From: an uncultured Mobiluncus sp.
Lineage (GTDB): Bacteria; Actinomycetota; Actinomycetes; Actinomycetales; Actinomycetaceae
Assembly (NCBI RefSeq): GCF_947254095.1
Contig: NZ_CAMYBV010000012.1
Coordinates: 1 to 64,000, forward strand
Direction of reading: 5' to 3'
DNA: 64,000 bases
The position numbers were made by a program, and so were the translations under genes. This document shows positions 24,889 to 34,602 of this stretch, piece by piece; the stretch's first letter is position 1, and each line of letters starts with the position of its first letter. The notes beneath the pieces are model-generated. The model saw only the letters and a list, made by a program, of their open reading frames with translations. It was not told the DNA's origin and searched no databases.

Positions 24889-25896
24889 ATGGCGAAAAAA
24901 CGGGCTTTAGGCAGCGGTTTGGGCGCTTTGATTCCGGGTGCGCAGTCTCAGCCGCGCGGCGTGGACGTGCTGGTCCCACCCAAACCGGGAGCGAACGCGA
25001 CCAAAGGCAACGACAAGGTACACGAGCTATTGAGTCCCGATGCGATGCAGCGCAAGACAGCGAAGGCACCGGACACGGCCCTGGTGCCGGTTCCTGGCAT
25101 GACGGTGCAAGAACTACCTATCGCGTCAATCAGCGCCAACCGGGCACAGCCACGCGAAGTGTTCGATGAGGATGCTTTAGCGGAACTAGCGAACTCGATT
25201 CGCAGTGTCGGCATTTTGCAGCCCGTTACCGTGCGGCAAATCAGCACTGGAAAGAAACCGAAATACGAACTGGTCATGGGGGAGCGGCGGCTGCGGGCAG
25301 CAAAGCTCGCGGGACGTACCACGATTCCAGCCATCATTCGGGAAACTGCTGATGATGAGATGCGGGTCAACGCCCTGCTGGAAAATATCCAACGCGTGAA
25401 TCTTAATCCGTTAGAAGAAGCGGCCGCCTACCAACAGATGATTGAGGAACTGGGGGTCACTCAAGAAACCTTGGCGAAACGGCTGTCTCGTTCCCGCCCC
25501 CAAATTGCGAACACCTTGCGGCTGCTGAAGCTGCCCGCGGCGGTACAGGTGCAAGTTGCGGCCGGGGTGCTGTCCGCTGGTCACGCCCGCGCCCTGCTGG
25601 CGTTGGAGGACGCCAACGCCATGACACAGCTGGCGCAGCGCATTGTGGCCGAGGGCTTGTCGGTACGCGCCACCGAGGAAATCGTGGCGGTAGGCGATCA
25701 ACCCCAGAAAGCGGCGCCGAAAAAACGGCAAGCAACCCCGCTGAGCCCAGACTTGATGGAAATGAAAGCCCAGTTAGAAGACGTCTTGCAGACCCGAGTC
25801 AACCTGCAAGTCGGAAAGAGCAAAGGCAAAGTCACTATTGAGTTCGCCGACGGCGATGATTTAGCGCGGATTACCAAAATTATTGCCAGTCGCTAA
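24889..25896 (+). CDS. parB: chromosome partitioning protein ParB
   Basis: Encodes 335 residues. The ParB N-terminal CTPase/nuclease-like domain shows LPIASISANRAQPREVFDED, GILQPVTVRQ and the GERRLRAAKLAG box; a helix-turn-helix (TQETLAKRLSRSRPQIANTL, then LRLLKLP) follows and a basic C-terminal dimerisation domain ends the protein. It binds the parS sites flanking the operon, clamps on DNA with CTP and spreads. Forms an operon with parA. Confidence 0.96.
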   Translation: MAKKRALGSGLGALIPGAQSQPRGVDVLVPPKPGANATKGNDKVHELLSPDAMQRKTAKAPDTALVPVPGMTVQELPIASISANRAQPREVFDEDALAELANSIRSVGILQPVTVRQISTGKKPKYELVMGERRLRAAKLAGRTTIPAIIRETADDEMRVNALLENIQRVNLNPLEEAAAYQQMIEELGVTQETLAKRLSRSRPQIANTLRLLKLPAAVQVQVAAGVLSAGHARALLALEDANAMTQLAQRIVAEGLSVRATEEIVAVGDQPQKAAPKKRQATPLSPDLMEMKAQLEDVLQTRVNLQVGKSKGKVTIEFADGDDLARITKIIASR

Positions 25897-26103
25897 AGCG
25901 CCGGATGTGCCTGGTTCAGAGTTTCAGGTAGGCGGTGCGTCAGCCACGCGAACGACTTCAGTCGCACAGACAGTGTCAGCCACGGCAAGCTACTCGCGTG
26001 TTCGGCCAACCCAGAGATGAGAGTCTGCATGACCAAGCCGGGGGCAGAGAGAGACAGAGCTGGGGACATAAACACCAAGGCATGACGTAGAGCACAGTGC
26101 AAT

Positions 26104-26119
26104 TGTTTCACGTGAAACA
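26104..26119. promoter_or_regulatory. parS site 2
   Basis: A second perfect TGTTTCACGTGAAACA palindrome lies about 210 bp after parB, in the 371-bp gap 25897-26267. I see no gene in that gap; a 75-residue minus-strand frame starting inside the palindrome has no SD and looks spurious. With site 1 it brackets parAB. Confidence 0.96.
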
Positions 26120-26267
26120 ATCCTGGGCGGTAGGTTGGGATAACACGGGGCGTCCCCGTCCGCCCTTGTGAAAACGGTCAGCGGATTAGGCGAGTAACCA
26201 GGCGACCGGGCTTGTGAAAGACTGTCGGGATAGATGAACGGCTGGCCGAGAGGCCCGGGGAAATAGT

Positions 26268-27542
26268 TTAGGCGGACTTGGCGGTGGAAACCGCGGAGGC
26301 TGCCTCGCCGTTAGCTACGAGAGCATTTTCCTGTTCCACGGTCACGGCCAGGCGGCGGATACCCTCGCGGATTTGCTCCTCGGGAGGATAGCAGTAGGCG
26401 ATGCGCAGGTAGTCAGAACCGCGCCCGTCCGCATAGAATGCCGTGCCCGAAACGTAGGCGACCAGGTTTTGCACGGCGCGGGGCAGCATGGCATTCGTGT
26501 TAATGCCGTCGGGGAAATGAACCCAGGTGTAGAAACCGCCAACCGGATGCGTCCATGTGCAGTCGGGGAGGTATTTCTTAAGGGCTTCCAAGGTGGCGCG
26601 AGCCCGGCCTCGATACATGACCCGGAATTTGTCGACTTGGGCGTACCAATCAAAGTCGTGGAGGTATTTCGAAATGGACATTTCGGCGGCCATCGAAGGG
26701 GTCAAGATAGCGGTTTCGTTAGCCACGACGAGCTTTTGCGTAATCTGGTCGGGTGCCAGCGCCCAGCCGATACGGAACCCGGGAGCAAACATCTTTGAAA
26801 AAGAACCCAGGTAGATAATGCCCTCGGGGTTCAAAGGCTGCAAAGCGGGATAGAGGTGTCCATCAAAACCGAGCAAACCGTAGGGGTTATCTTCCAAAAT
26901 CAGCAGGTGGTGGCGTTGGCAAATGTCCACGATTTGCGGACGGCGTTGCTCGGTGAGCGTCATGCCGCCGGGGTTGTGGAAGTTCGGTACGGTATAGAGG
27001 AACTTTGCTGGTCGGCCGGCCTTTTCCAGCTCAGTTGCGGCTTCTTCCAGGGCTTCGGGAATGAGTCCCTCTTCATCCATTAAAACGTGATGTACGTCAC
27101 ATTGATAGGAGTGGAACACCGAGAGAGCGCCGACATAGGAGGGCGCTTCGACCAAAATCGGGTCGCCGGGGTCCACGAAAAGCTGCGTGACCAGGTCTAA
27201 TGCGTGCTGAGAACCGGCGGTGATGGTGACGTTGGCGGCGGAGGCGTGGATACCTTCCAGGCTCATAATGTCGGTGATTTGCTCGCGCAGCACTTCCAAA
27301 CCCTGACCGCCGCCGTACTGCATGGCGGTGGCCCCGTCCTTTTCAAACATCTGCTGGAAGGAGCGCGCAATCTCACGCAGGGGCAGGTCTTTCAGGTTTG
27401 GCATCCCTCCTGCCAAAGAGACCACCTCCGGGCGGGAGGCGACGGCAAATAAGGCTCGCGTTTCGCTGATTTGCAGGTTGCTGGCGCGCACCGAAAATCG
27501 ATCCGACCAGTCGTTTTGGCTCATTACAGAAGCAGAAGTCAT
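26268..27542 (-). CDS. PLP-dependent class I/II aminotransferase
   Basis: Encodes 424 residues from ATG 27542, chosen because AAGGAACG lies just upstream and residues before it are poorly conserved. The fold-type I aminotransferase has VVSLAGGMPNLKDLP, TITAGSQHALDLV, VPNFHNPGGMTL, LILEDNPYG and the PLP-lysine motif YLGSFSKMFAPGFRIGW. MocR/2-aminoadipate aminotransferase-like (lysN/ARO8-type) enzymes share this pattern; here there is no GntR domain. The amino-acid substrate cannot be fixed from sequence. It lies downstream of trxA on the same strand. Confidence 0.9.
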   Translation of the reverse strand: MTSASVMSQNDWSDRFSVRASNLQISETRALFAVASRPEVVSLAGGMPNLKDLPLREIARSFQQMFEKDGATAMQYGGGQGLEVLREQITDIMSLEGIHASAANVTITAGSQHALDLVTQLFVDPGDPILVEAPSYVGALSVFHSYQCDVHHVLMDEEGLIPEALEEAATELEKAGRPAKFLYTVPNFHNPGGMTLTEQRRPQIVDICQRHHLLILEDNPYGLLGFDGHLYPALQPLNPEGIIYLGSFSKMFAPGFRIGWALAPDQITQKLVVANETAILTPSMAAEMSISKYLHDFDWYAQVDKFRVMYRGRARATLEALKKYLPDCTWTHPVGGFYTWVHFPDGINTNAMLPRAVQNLVAYVSGTAFYADGRGSDYLRIAYCYPPEEQIREGIRRLAVTVEQENALVANGEAASAVSTAKSA

Positions 27543-27802
27543 GACACGTTCCTTAGAGAGAGTTACCTGCAAGTTTACGCTGGCGCGAAACTGAGCCAAA
27601 ATTTCGGGGCAACACACCGAGATACGAATGCGGTCCCGCGCTGGGCCCGGGAGAAAGGAGTAAAGCCGGAAACCCCAGCGAAGGACCGCGGAGTAGTGTT
27701 TGTCTCTCCATTGTAAAGGTTAAAACGCAAACGCGGAGGCGAATTCAGCGCCAAAGACGCAAAGGCGTCACGGCAGGTGCGATAAGCGCAGGTTGGCTGC
27801 GA

Positions 27803-28129
27803 TTAGGCGAGAGCGGCTTCGATTTCTGCCTTGAACTGAGAACGCGGCCGGCCCCCGATAATCTGGTGAACGACCTTGCCACCCTTGAAAATGTTGAAAG
27901 TTGGAATGGCGGAAACGCCGTACTGAGCCTGGATTGACGGGTTGTTATCAACGTCACACTTGGCGACTTTCAGGCGATCGCCAAAGTCAGCGGCTATCTG
28001 ATCCACAATCGGCGCCATCTGACGACACGGACCGCACCAGACCGCCCAGAAATCCACCAGCACCGGCACGTCAGATTCCAAAACCTCGGCCGTGAAATTG
28101 CTTTCGCTCACTTCAATCGCATTGGACAT
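27803..28129 (-). CDS. trxA: thioredoxin
   Basis: Encodes 108 residues. The active site is WCGPC (residues 31-35), with LVDFWAVWCGPCRQMAP, VAKCDVDNNPSIQAQYGV, SAIPTFNIFKGG and the cis-proline turn. ATG 28129 follows GAAAGG. It is the electron carrier reduced by the adjacent TrxB. Position immediately after trxB is standard in this operon. Confidence 0.97.
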   Translation of the reverse strand: MSNAIEVSESNFTAEVLESDVPVLVDFWAVWCGPCRQMAPIVDQIAADFGDRLKVAKCDVDNNPSIQAQYGVSAIPTFNIFKGGKVVHQIIGGRPRSQFKAEIEAALA

Positions 28130-28198
28130 AATGTTTACCTTTCTCTCATGTGTAATCTCTCCGGTCTGTCGCCGTCCGGAAGGTACTGTTCATCGGGT

Positions 28199-29134
28199 TC
28201 AAAGCTTAATCTGAGCGTCTTGGTCTTTAATGTAGCGGTCCGCGTCTATGGCCGCGCGACAGCCGGAAGCCGCCGAAGTCACCGCTTGGCGATAAATCGC
28301 GTCCGTGACGTCCCCCGCGGCGAACACGCCCGGCATGGAAGTGTGCGTGGAGGGTGAATCGACCCAAATGTTGCCTTGTGCATCCAACTGCAGCTGATCC
28401 TTGACCAGTTCGGTGCGCGGCAGGTGACCGGCGGCAATAAAGATGCCGCCGACCGGCACAGTCTTAGTTTCCCCGGTTTTCACGTTGCGTAACGTGACGG
28501 ACTCCACCTTGTCCGTGCCGTTGATGGACTCCACGACCGTGTCGAATTCAAACGAAATCTTTTCTTCGTTAAACGCCTTGGCCTGCATAGCCGCGCTGGC
28601 CCGCAGTTCATCGCGGCGGTGCACCACCGTGACCGAGGAACCGTAGTGAGTCAGGAACACGGCCTCCTCCATCGCGGAATCCCCGCCACCTACGACCATG
28701 ATGGGTTGATCGCGGAAAAAGAACCCATCACAAGTAGCGCAGTAGGACACTCCGTGGCCGGCATGCTCCTCTTCGCCCGGAACGTCCAAAGTGCGGTAAC
28801 CCGACCCGGTCGCGATAATGACCGTGCGACCCTGGTGCGTACCCTCATCAGTCACGACAGTCTTAATATCGCCGCGCAAATCCAGCTTCAGGGCGTCCTC
28901 ATAAATAACCTCAACACCGAAACGCTCAGTTTGTTCCAGCATTTCCTGCATCAGGTCGGGGCCCTGGATCCCGTCCTTGAAACCGGGATAGTTTTCTACC
29001 AAGGTCGTGTTCATCAGCATCCCACCGATGTTCATGGACCCCGCCACTAGCAGTGTTTTCAAGGCGGCTCGTCCCGCGTAAATCCCCGCGGTGTAACCGG
29101 CCGGACCAGAACCGATAATAATGACGTCGTACAA
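28199..29134 (-). CDS. trxB: thioredoxin reductase
   Basis: Encodes 311 residues from TTG 29134, with GGAG upstream. FAD-binding IIGSGPAGYTAGIYAGRA at the N-terminus, redox-active CATC at Cys132/Cys135 (YCATCDG), NADPH-binding GGGDSAMEEAVFLT and the C-terminal GVFAAGDVTDAIYRQAVT are all present. Transfers electrons from NADPH to thioredoxin. Upstream is a membrane-anchored protein gene and murJ, the typical actinobacterial arrangement. Confidence 0.97.
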   Translation of the reverse strand: MYDVIIIGSGPAGYTAGIYAGRAALKTLLVAGSMNIGGMLMNTTLVENYPGFKDGIQGPDLMQEMLEQTERFGVEVIYEDALKLDLRGDIKTVVTDEGTHQGRTVIIATGSGYRTLDVPGEEEHAGHGVSYCATCDGFFFRDQPIMVVGGGDSAMEEAVFLTHYGSSVTVVHRRDELRASAAMQAKAFNEEKISFEFDTVVESINGTDKVESVTLRNVKTGETKTVPVGGIFIAAGHLPRTELVKDQLQLDAQGNIWVDSPSTHTSMPGVFAAGDVTDAIYRQAVTSAASGCRAAIDADRYIKDQDAQIKL

Positions 29135-29273
29135 AAGGACTCCCTATGGTAAGAAAACAGTAGATGAGATTTATTGTAGCTGTGAATCCTTACCAAGGGG
29201 ATAGAATTCGCTGAGAGCCAAGCGAAAACTGTGACGAAAGCCACCTGACTTGGGAAAACCCCACGAAGAAAAC

Positions 29274-30194
29274 CTAACCGAGGACTTGAATCTCGGAAAT
29301 ATTCAAACGATACTCGCCGCCGGCAGCGGTAGGCATCTCGGTACACCACAAAACCAGGCTGTTCGTTTCCACCGGCTGAGCCAGATGGTAGGTGATTGTG
29401 GAAGATAAAGGCTGGGCCCCTAGGACAGTAGCCTGCCGGAAATTCTCGGCATTGCCTTGGCGCAGCTCCAGATTTCCTCCCGTCGAGGCGGAGTTGACCA
29501 CAACCTTCTTAACCTTTACCGGGGAGTCTCCGAGGTTTATCACCAGACCGTAGCCGCGTCCGCCAGCCAACACTGCGGATCGCAACGCCGCACTACGCCA
29601 GGACGTCTCAGCCTTACCGTCAATCGCTAAGCCCGCCAGTTCGGGATGGTCGTAACCGTCGGGCAGACCCGAAACCGAAGCCACACCGGTTATGGGCAGC
29701 GGGGTCGGTTCGGCTTCGGGAAGCACCTGCAAGTCAGGGACTGGAGACAGATCCAGGGAAGTATCGGCTTTCAGTGATGAAGAATGCGGCCAGAACCAGG
29801 CAAACAGCGCCAACACGGTCGCCACTACCACCCCCAACACCGCTATTTTTATGGTCAAAGCCGATTCGGCAGCGGGGACTTCCTCATGGTTAGGGGTGTA
29901 ATCGGTGGCAGCCTGGCGTGCATTGGTGAGGCTGGTGTTCAAAACTTCGGTGGTTCCCGCTTTCCAGGTGGACCAGTCTTTGCGCAAGCGTTTGCGGTCA
30001 GCGCCCCAGGATTTGCCGGTAACCTCGTCAATGACGTCCTCACCGGTCAAGGTATCTTCGTCAGGCACGTCAATGACGTGTTCCTCAGATTCAGCCGCTT
30101 GGGGCGAATCGTTGAATAGTGGAGTGGGCTGGGGAGGAACGCCGGCAGAGACAGAACGGAACACCGGTGCGCCATTTGACTTGGTGTTATCCAC
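29274..30194 (-). CDS. membrane-anchored protein with discoidin-like C-terminal domain
   Basis: Encodes 306 residues from GTG 30194. Residues ~1-115 are a hydrophilic cytoplasmic region, one helix follows (IKIAVLGVVVATVLALFAWF, ~118-137), and the C-terminal ~160 residues form a beta-rich external domain with SGYDHPELAG-type and DGKAETSWRSA motifs like F5/8-type discoidin folds. In related actinobacteria, the gene beside murJ encodes a kinase-like protein with such an extracytoplasmic domain; here the kinase domain is absent. Likely a cell-envelope partner of MurJ or peptidoglycan synthesis; function inferred from context. Confidence 0.7.
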   Translation of the reverse strand: MDNTKSNGAPVFRSVSAGVPPQPTPLFNDSPQAAESEEHVIDVPDEDTLTGEDVIDEVTGKSWGADRKRLRKDWSTWKAGTTEVLNTSLTNARQAATDYTPNHEEVPAAESALTIKIAVLGVVVATVLALFAWFWPHSSSLKADTSLDLSPVPDLQVLPEAEPTPLPITGVASVSGLPDGYDHPELAGLAIDGKAETSWRSAALRSAVLAGGRGYGLVINLGDSPVKVKKVVVNSASTGGNLELRQGNAENFRQATVLGAQPLSSTITYHLAQPVETNSLVLWCTEMPTAAGGEYRLNISEIQVLG

Positions 30195-30344
30195 GCCGCC
30201 CCCTTAATCTCAGCCGACTTATGTATTTTAGCCTGTGATTGAAAACCGCGGCAAAACATAGAGAATTTCCTCTAATCCGGTAAAACTGGGATAAATTCAC
30301 ACATTTGCGTGATATCTCACGAAAGCCGAGAAGTTTGTCACGGG

Positions 30345-32075
30345 CTAGTGCCGGCGGAGCTTCGCAGCGAATCCCCGCACTTCGCGCACCCGGAAAAACC
30401 ACAGCACTGCGAAGTATAGGGGAGCCATCACCAGCGCCACCACCAGGCAACGCCACGCCCCGAAAACAAAAGTAGCACCGTAAGTCCAGTTCGCGCCGGG
30501 AGCAGGAATAACGAAAGTCAACAGCACCCAAGCTGGAATCCCCGCCACGACTACCGCCACAAACAAACGCAGGTAATGACCGAGAACCTGGGTAAACACG
30601 GCTTTTGAAAAACCCCGGCGGCGCAGCATAACCAGACCCAACAGCGCCGAGGTGGTCAGGGATAGCGGCTCGGCCGCGGCCGTAACCGGAACCCAGAAAG
30701 AGGGACTGAGCAGGATGTACGCAATGAAACCGAGAATGGCAGTCAGGAAGGGGAAAGGCAGCATCAGGAAAAACTGGGTGCGAGTGTCCTCCAGCGAATA
30801 CAGGGCGCGGGAGGTGGTGGAAAAAATGACTTGCCCCGGAATGCCCAAACTCAAAATGATGAGGATGACGGCCAAAGCTTGGGCCTGCTGGGGAGGAAGG
30901 GCAGTGGCGGTGACATTGGCCAAGGGCAGCGCTCCCACAATCAACATACCCGCCAAGAGGAAGTTGAACAGGCTGGACAACCGGGCGGCATGCAGGTAGT
31001 CCTCAGCCAAAGCTGGGATGTCGTCCCTGGTGGCGTGCAGAGCCATGGAAGTGAAGACCGCGGTCGTCACGGAAATCGTCACCAGGGATTGGGGCAGCAT
31101 ATACAGCGTGTTGGCGTATTGGTAGATAGCGAAACCGGGATAGAAATTACCGTCCAGCTGACCGGCGCCGTTGGCCGCTGAAGCGATACGCGCCACTATC
31201 AAATTCATGAACGTATTGGCTATTAGGCCCGCGAACGCCCAGGCCGCAACTCGCCCGGTGTGACGAAAACCTAAACCGTGCCAGTGAAAATTGGCGCGCA
31301 GCCGGAAACCGAGGTGCATCAGGGGAAACACCAGGATAATTGCTTGCAGGACGATACCCAAAGTCATGGAACCGGCCAAAAGGGCAATCCGGGCCGCATC
31401 CCACTTCGACACATCAAAGTCATGAGCCGGAGCAGTGCCGTAAAAGTTGATGAACACCCCGAGCCCGGCAATCCCCACCAGGTTATTCACCACCGGAGAC
31501 CACATGTAGGGACCGAAACTGGACAGGGAGTTCAACACTTGTCCCAGCAGGGCGTAAGTGCCGTAAAAGAAAATTTGGGGCAGACACCACAGCGCAAAAA
31601 TGACGGTGAGGTTAAACAGTTTCGGCTGCATACCCCCCGCGAACAGCATCACCAGGGGCCAAGCCAGAGCCACCGACAGTACAGTCAAACCCAACAAAGC
31701 GATAGAAGCGAGGGTGAGCAGGGCGTTTACCCGATCAACGCCCTCTTTACCGCTGTTGTTCGCCAGTGCGCGCACGATGGTAGGCACCAGAATCGCGTTC
31801 AAAATCCCGCCCGCCAGCAGGTTATACAGCGTGTTGGGCAGGATGTTGGCGGTGTTGAAAGAGTCGGCGATACCGAACCCGCCAATGGCCACCACCAGCA
31901 GCCATTGGCGCACGAAGCCCAGCGCGCGGGACACCAGGGTTCCCGCCGCCATAATGGCGCTGGATTTGCCCGTTTTCGTATTTGCCACCCCGTCAGCGAC
32001 TTTGCGCAGCTGCGGGGAGTCTTTCGGGTTCGGGCTGGAATCCGGCACCGGTTCATTCATCGGGTTTTCACTCAC
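30345..32075 (-). CDS. murJ: lipid II flippase MurJ
   Basis: Encodes 576 residues with about 14-15 hydrophobic segments typical of the MOP/MviN superfamily. The start region GTLVSRALGFVRQWLLVVAI (residues ~45-64) and INAILVPTIVRALA match MurJ, as does SRALYSLEDTRTQFFLMLPF late in the protein. It flips lipid II across the membrane. The N-terminus carries a ~35-residue hydrophilic leader. The ATG overlaps the DUF6049 gene stop by 8 bp, suggesting coupling. Downstream lies the membrane-anchored protein gene at 29274. Confidence 0.95.
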   Translation of the reverse strand: MSENPMNEPVPDSSPNPKDSPQLRKVADGVANTKTGKSSAIMAAGTLVSRALGFVRQWLLVVAIGGFGIADSFNTANILPNTLYNLLAGGILNAILVPTIVRALANNSGKEGVDRVNALLTLASIALLGLTVLSVALAWPLVMLFAGGMQPKLFNLTVIFALWCLPQIFFYGTYALLGQVLNSLSSFGPYMWSPVVNNLVGIAGLGVFINFYGTAPAHDFDVSKWDAARIALLAGSMTLGIVLQAIILVFPLMHLGFRLRANFHWHGLGFRHTGRVAAWAFAGLIANTFMNLIVARIASAANGAGQLDGNFYPGFAIYQYANTLYMLPQSLVTISVTTAVFTSMALHATRDDIPALAEDYLHAARLSSLFNFLLAGMLIVGALPLANVTATALPPQQAQALAVILIILSLGIPGQVIFSTTSRALYSLEDTRTQFFLMLPFPFLTAILGFIAYILLSPSFWVPVTAAAEPLSLTTSALLGLVMLRRRGFSKAVFTQVLGHYLRLFVAVVVAGIPAWVLLTFVIPAPGANWTYGATFVFGAWRCLVVALVMAPLYFAVLWFFRVREVRGFAAKLRRH

Positions 32076-34602
32076 GCCTGTCTCCCGTTTTGAGCTTACG
32101 GTTCTTTGGGCCTTTCACGATACGCCGGACTATCCCAAAAACCAACACGGCAGCCAGCAAGCCAGCCACAATGTAGGTTCCGGTGGACTCCCATTCAGCC
32201 CTGACCCGCACCTGGATAGTTTCCGCCGCTCCGATGCTTTGCCCCGCCGGGTTGGTCAGCTGCACGGTGACCTGCACGTCTCCCGAACCGACCGCTTTCA
32301 CGGGAATGCGGAACTGGCCGATGGAATGAGGCGCAATCGTGAGAGTCTCGACCTGACCGAACTGCAGGCGCGTATCCGTTGGGGTCAGTTTCAGGCGCAC
32401 GCTTACGGCTTGGTCCCAGCCGTTGGAAACGGAAATCGGCAGTTGGGCGCTCTTATCGATGAGGTTGATGACCGAAGCCGGTTGGGCTTGAACCAGGCCA
32501 AGCAGAGCAGTGGACACATCAGGATCAAGCGTATTCGGGACAATGTCGAGATCAGCTGGGTTTTGCGGATGGCGCGCGTGCTCAATGGCGGTCTGTTTTT
32601 CCGCCGTGGTGCCTGTCGCCCAAATCAGCCCGTCAGGGGCGGAACCCGCACAAGATGCACAGTTGCTAGCGACTTGAAGTGCGTCAAACATGAGTTGGAA
32701 ACGTTGCGGGTCAGCCATGGTAGCACTGAGAGCCTCGGCGGCTTTCAGATTATTGGCCGCAGCTATGGACGGGTTGGAATACCAAATCACGCTGGAAAGG
32801 TTACGTTTCGGGTCGGGATTAGTTGAGCCAGAGGTAAAAATGCTTGGGTCAGTCGGTGCCGGGTAAGGGTCAGGCACAGTCACAGTTACCGGGTTAGCTG
32901 GGGTTTTACCCGCAACTTTGGGGCTGTCGGGGCGAACCGTGTTCCAGGCGGGGAACGTCAACCAGCGGGCCTGTGTCAGCCCCTCCATGACGGCCTTTTG
33001 AGCGGCGTTGGCACTGTAATCGCGCTTAGCACCCGCCGCAAACAGGCGCGGGGCGAAAGGACGCTGCCGGGTCAAAACAGCGGTTTGCGCCAAAGCCCAC
33101 TGACGGGCAGCCACCGGGGAAAGTTCGGTGGGCGAATCCGCGCCACCGGCTGGTGTTATGCCCGAAGCATTGGCAGCGATTTTGTTCGTGCTGGCAGTGC
33201 CGGTTTGGTCGGCCGGATCAGAGGCAGGAAGCCCGTTTAAAAGGCGCGAAAGCTGAGCATCCAAAGTCCATCCGAGGCTTTGAATCGCCATTTCCTCATG
33301 TCGGCCGACGAAGTTGATAAGACGGCGTGAATCCGGGTCATAGGACAGATGACGCAGGTCATCACTGAATCCCGAATCGGGGGACAAAATCATAGGGCGG
33401 TCCGCACCCCACAGCAGGTTTTCACCCGCCACGTCCCCTGACGGCTTGTATTTTTGGCTGAAATCGGGCCACAACAGAAGGTTTGCCCGGTAATCGGGAA
33501 GTTTTTCGCTGACTTTTTCGGCCAAGTCTGCGGCGGCTTTGTCAAGGCGTGAACGGGAGGAATCATCCAACCAAGACGTGTTCGCGGCCGCAAAGTCACC
33601 CGGAGGAAGATAAGCAATGGGTTGTTTTCCACACAATCCGCCCGCCAGACTGTTGGCCACACTGGGCTGGGTCGGGGTTGGGTGCGGGGTTTCGGCAGCT
33701 GGTTGGGTCGGCCCGTTTTCAAGGTTCAATAGGTTCGCCGCGTCGTTGATGCCGTTCAGTTCCGGTTCCAAAAGGAGCGGGTCAAAAACGGGGGTCAGTC
33801 CGGTGGCGGTGGCCAGTTCGCAGACTGTTTGCATCCGGGTACTGCTCACCTCAGCCAGGTTCGGCAGCGGCCAGGTCGAGGCCAAAATGTCAGCTTTGGT
33901 GGTGGTGAGTGGCACGAAAGCCAGCAGCTCGCTGGGCTCAAAGGCCGCCCCGGAATCCCAGAGCAAGAAGGACCGGTCCTGGGCGCTGTGGGACACATCA
34001 GCGTCAGACGCTTTGTTCGTCCCGGCAGTGGCCGAATCCGGGGTAAAAGTCAAGGTCAACGGCCGAGGTCCCCACCGATCCGAGCCCCCCAAGGGCAAAT
34101 CAGTCACTGGCACCCGCAGCGTCACCTGCTGGGGTTTGTCCGCGGTGAGGTGGGTAATTTGCTGGGTCGAGACGGTTTGGAGGTTTCTCTGCAAACGCGC
34201 GTCATTGTCCCGGGCGTCCATCCACTGGTTCAGTTCTTCGCGCGTGATGGGGGTTTGGGTCGAAACTTCGAGACTGAGCGTGCCCTGGGAGGCTTGGTGG
34301 TAATCAGAGTTGACCTCCAACAGGGCGTTTACCGTCAATTCCGTGGTGTCCGGCGTCACTATGGGGGTCATCGCGGTGATTTCCAGGTGAACGCCCTGAT
34401 GGTTAAAGCCCGGACCGCAAAAGGCAGGGGCGGAGCGTGAGCCGGCCGCGGACCTACAGGGGCTGGCAGAAGGGGTGGGGGAAGGTTTTTCCGTTTGGGC
34501 CTGTGCCAGGCCGGGCGTGCCGCCAGCCAGCGACACGACAGACAACGCCGCTAACCCGAGAAAGACGCGGGAAATGAACGGAATCGACCGGTGCACCTTC
34601 AA
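32068..34602 (-). CDS. DUF6049 cell-envelope protein
   Basis: Encodes about 844 residues. The TTG at 34602 overlaps the stop of the upstream NUDIX gene (TTGA), so translation is probably coupled. An N-terminal signal peptide (FISRVFLGLAALSVVSLAGG) is followed by a large extracellular region with beta-rich VHLEITAMTPIVTPDTTEL and VTVQLTNPAGQS modules, then one C-terminal helix (GTYIVAGLLAAVLVFGIVRR) and a basic tail. This family sits between a NUDIX gene and murJ throughout actinobacteria; biochemical function is unknown. An upstream in-frame ATG at 34707 lies within the NUDIX gene and is less likely. Confidence 0.85.
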   Translation of the reverse strand: MKVHRSIPFISRVFLGLAALSVVSLAGGTPGLAQAQTEKPSPTPSASPCRSAAGSRSAPAFCGPGFNHQGVHLEITAMTPIVTPDTTELTVNALLEVNSDYHQASQGTLSLEVSTQTPITREELNQWMDARDNDARLQRNLQTVSTQQITHLTADKPQQVTLRVPVTDLPLGGSDRWGPRPLTLTFTPDSATAGTNKASDADVSHSAQDRSFLLWDSGAAFEPSELLAFVPLTTTKADILASTWPLPNLAEVSSTRMQTVCELATATGLTPVFDPLLLEPELNGINDAANLLNLENGPTQPAAETPHPTPTQPSVANSLAGGLCGKQPIAYLPPGDFAAANTSWLDDSSRSRLDKAAADLAEKVSEKLPDYRANLLLWPDFSQKYKPSGDVAGENLLWGADRPMILSPDSGFSDDLRHLSYDPDSRRLINFVGRHEEMAIQSLGWTLDAQLSRLLNGLPASDPADQTGTASTNKIAANASGITPAGGADSPTELSPVAARQWALAQTAVLTRQRPFAPRLFAAGAKRDYSANAAQKAVMEGLTQARWLTFPAWNTVRPDSPKVAGKTPANPVTVTVPDPYPAPTDPSIFTSGSTNPDPKRNLSSVIWYSNPSIAAANNLKAAEALSATMADPQRFQLMFDALQVASNCASCAGSAPDGLIWATGTTAEKQTAIEHARHPQNPADLDIVPNTLDPDVSTALLGLVQAQPASVINLIDKSAQLPISVSNGWDQAVSVRLKLTPTDTRLQFGQVETLTIAPHSIGQFRIPVKAVGSGDVQVTVQLTNPAGQSIGAAETIQVRVRAEWESTGTYIVAGLLAAVLVFGIVRRIVKGPKNRKLKTGDRRE

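Noticed and set aside
25893..26120. 75-residue minus-strand frame starting in the second parS site
   Set aside because: The start lies in the palindrome, no ribosome binding site is present, and composition does not look coding.
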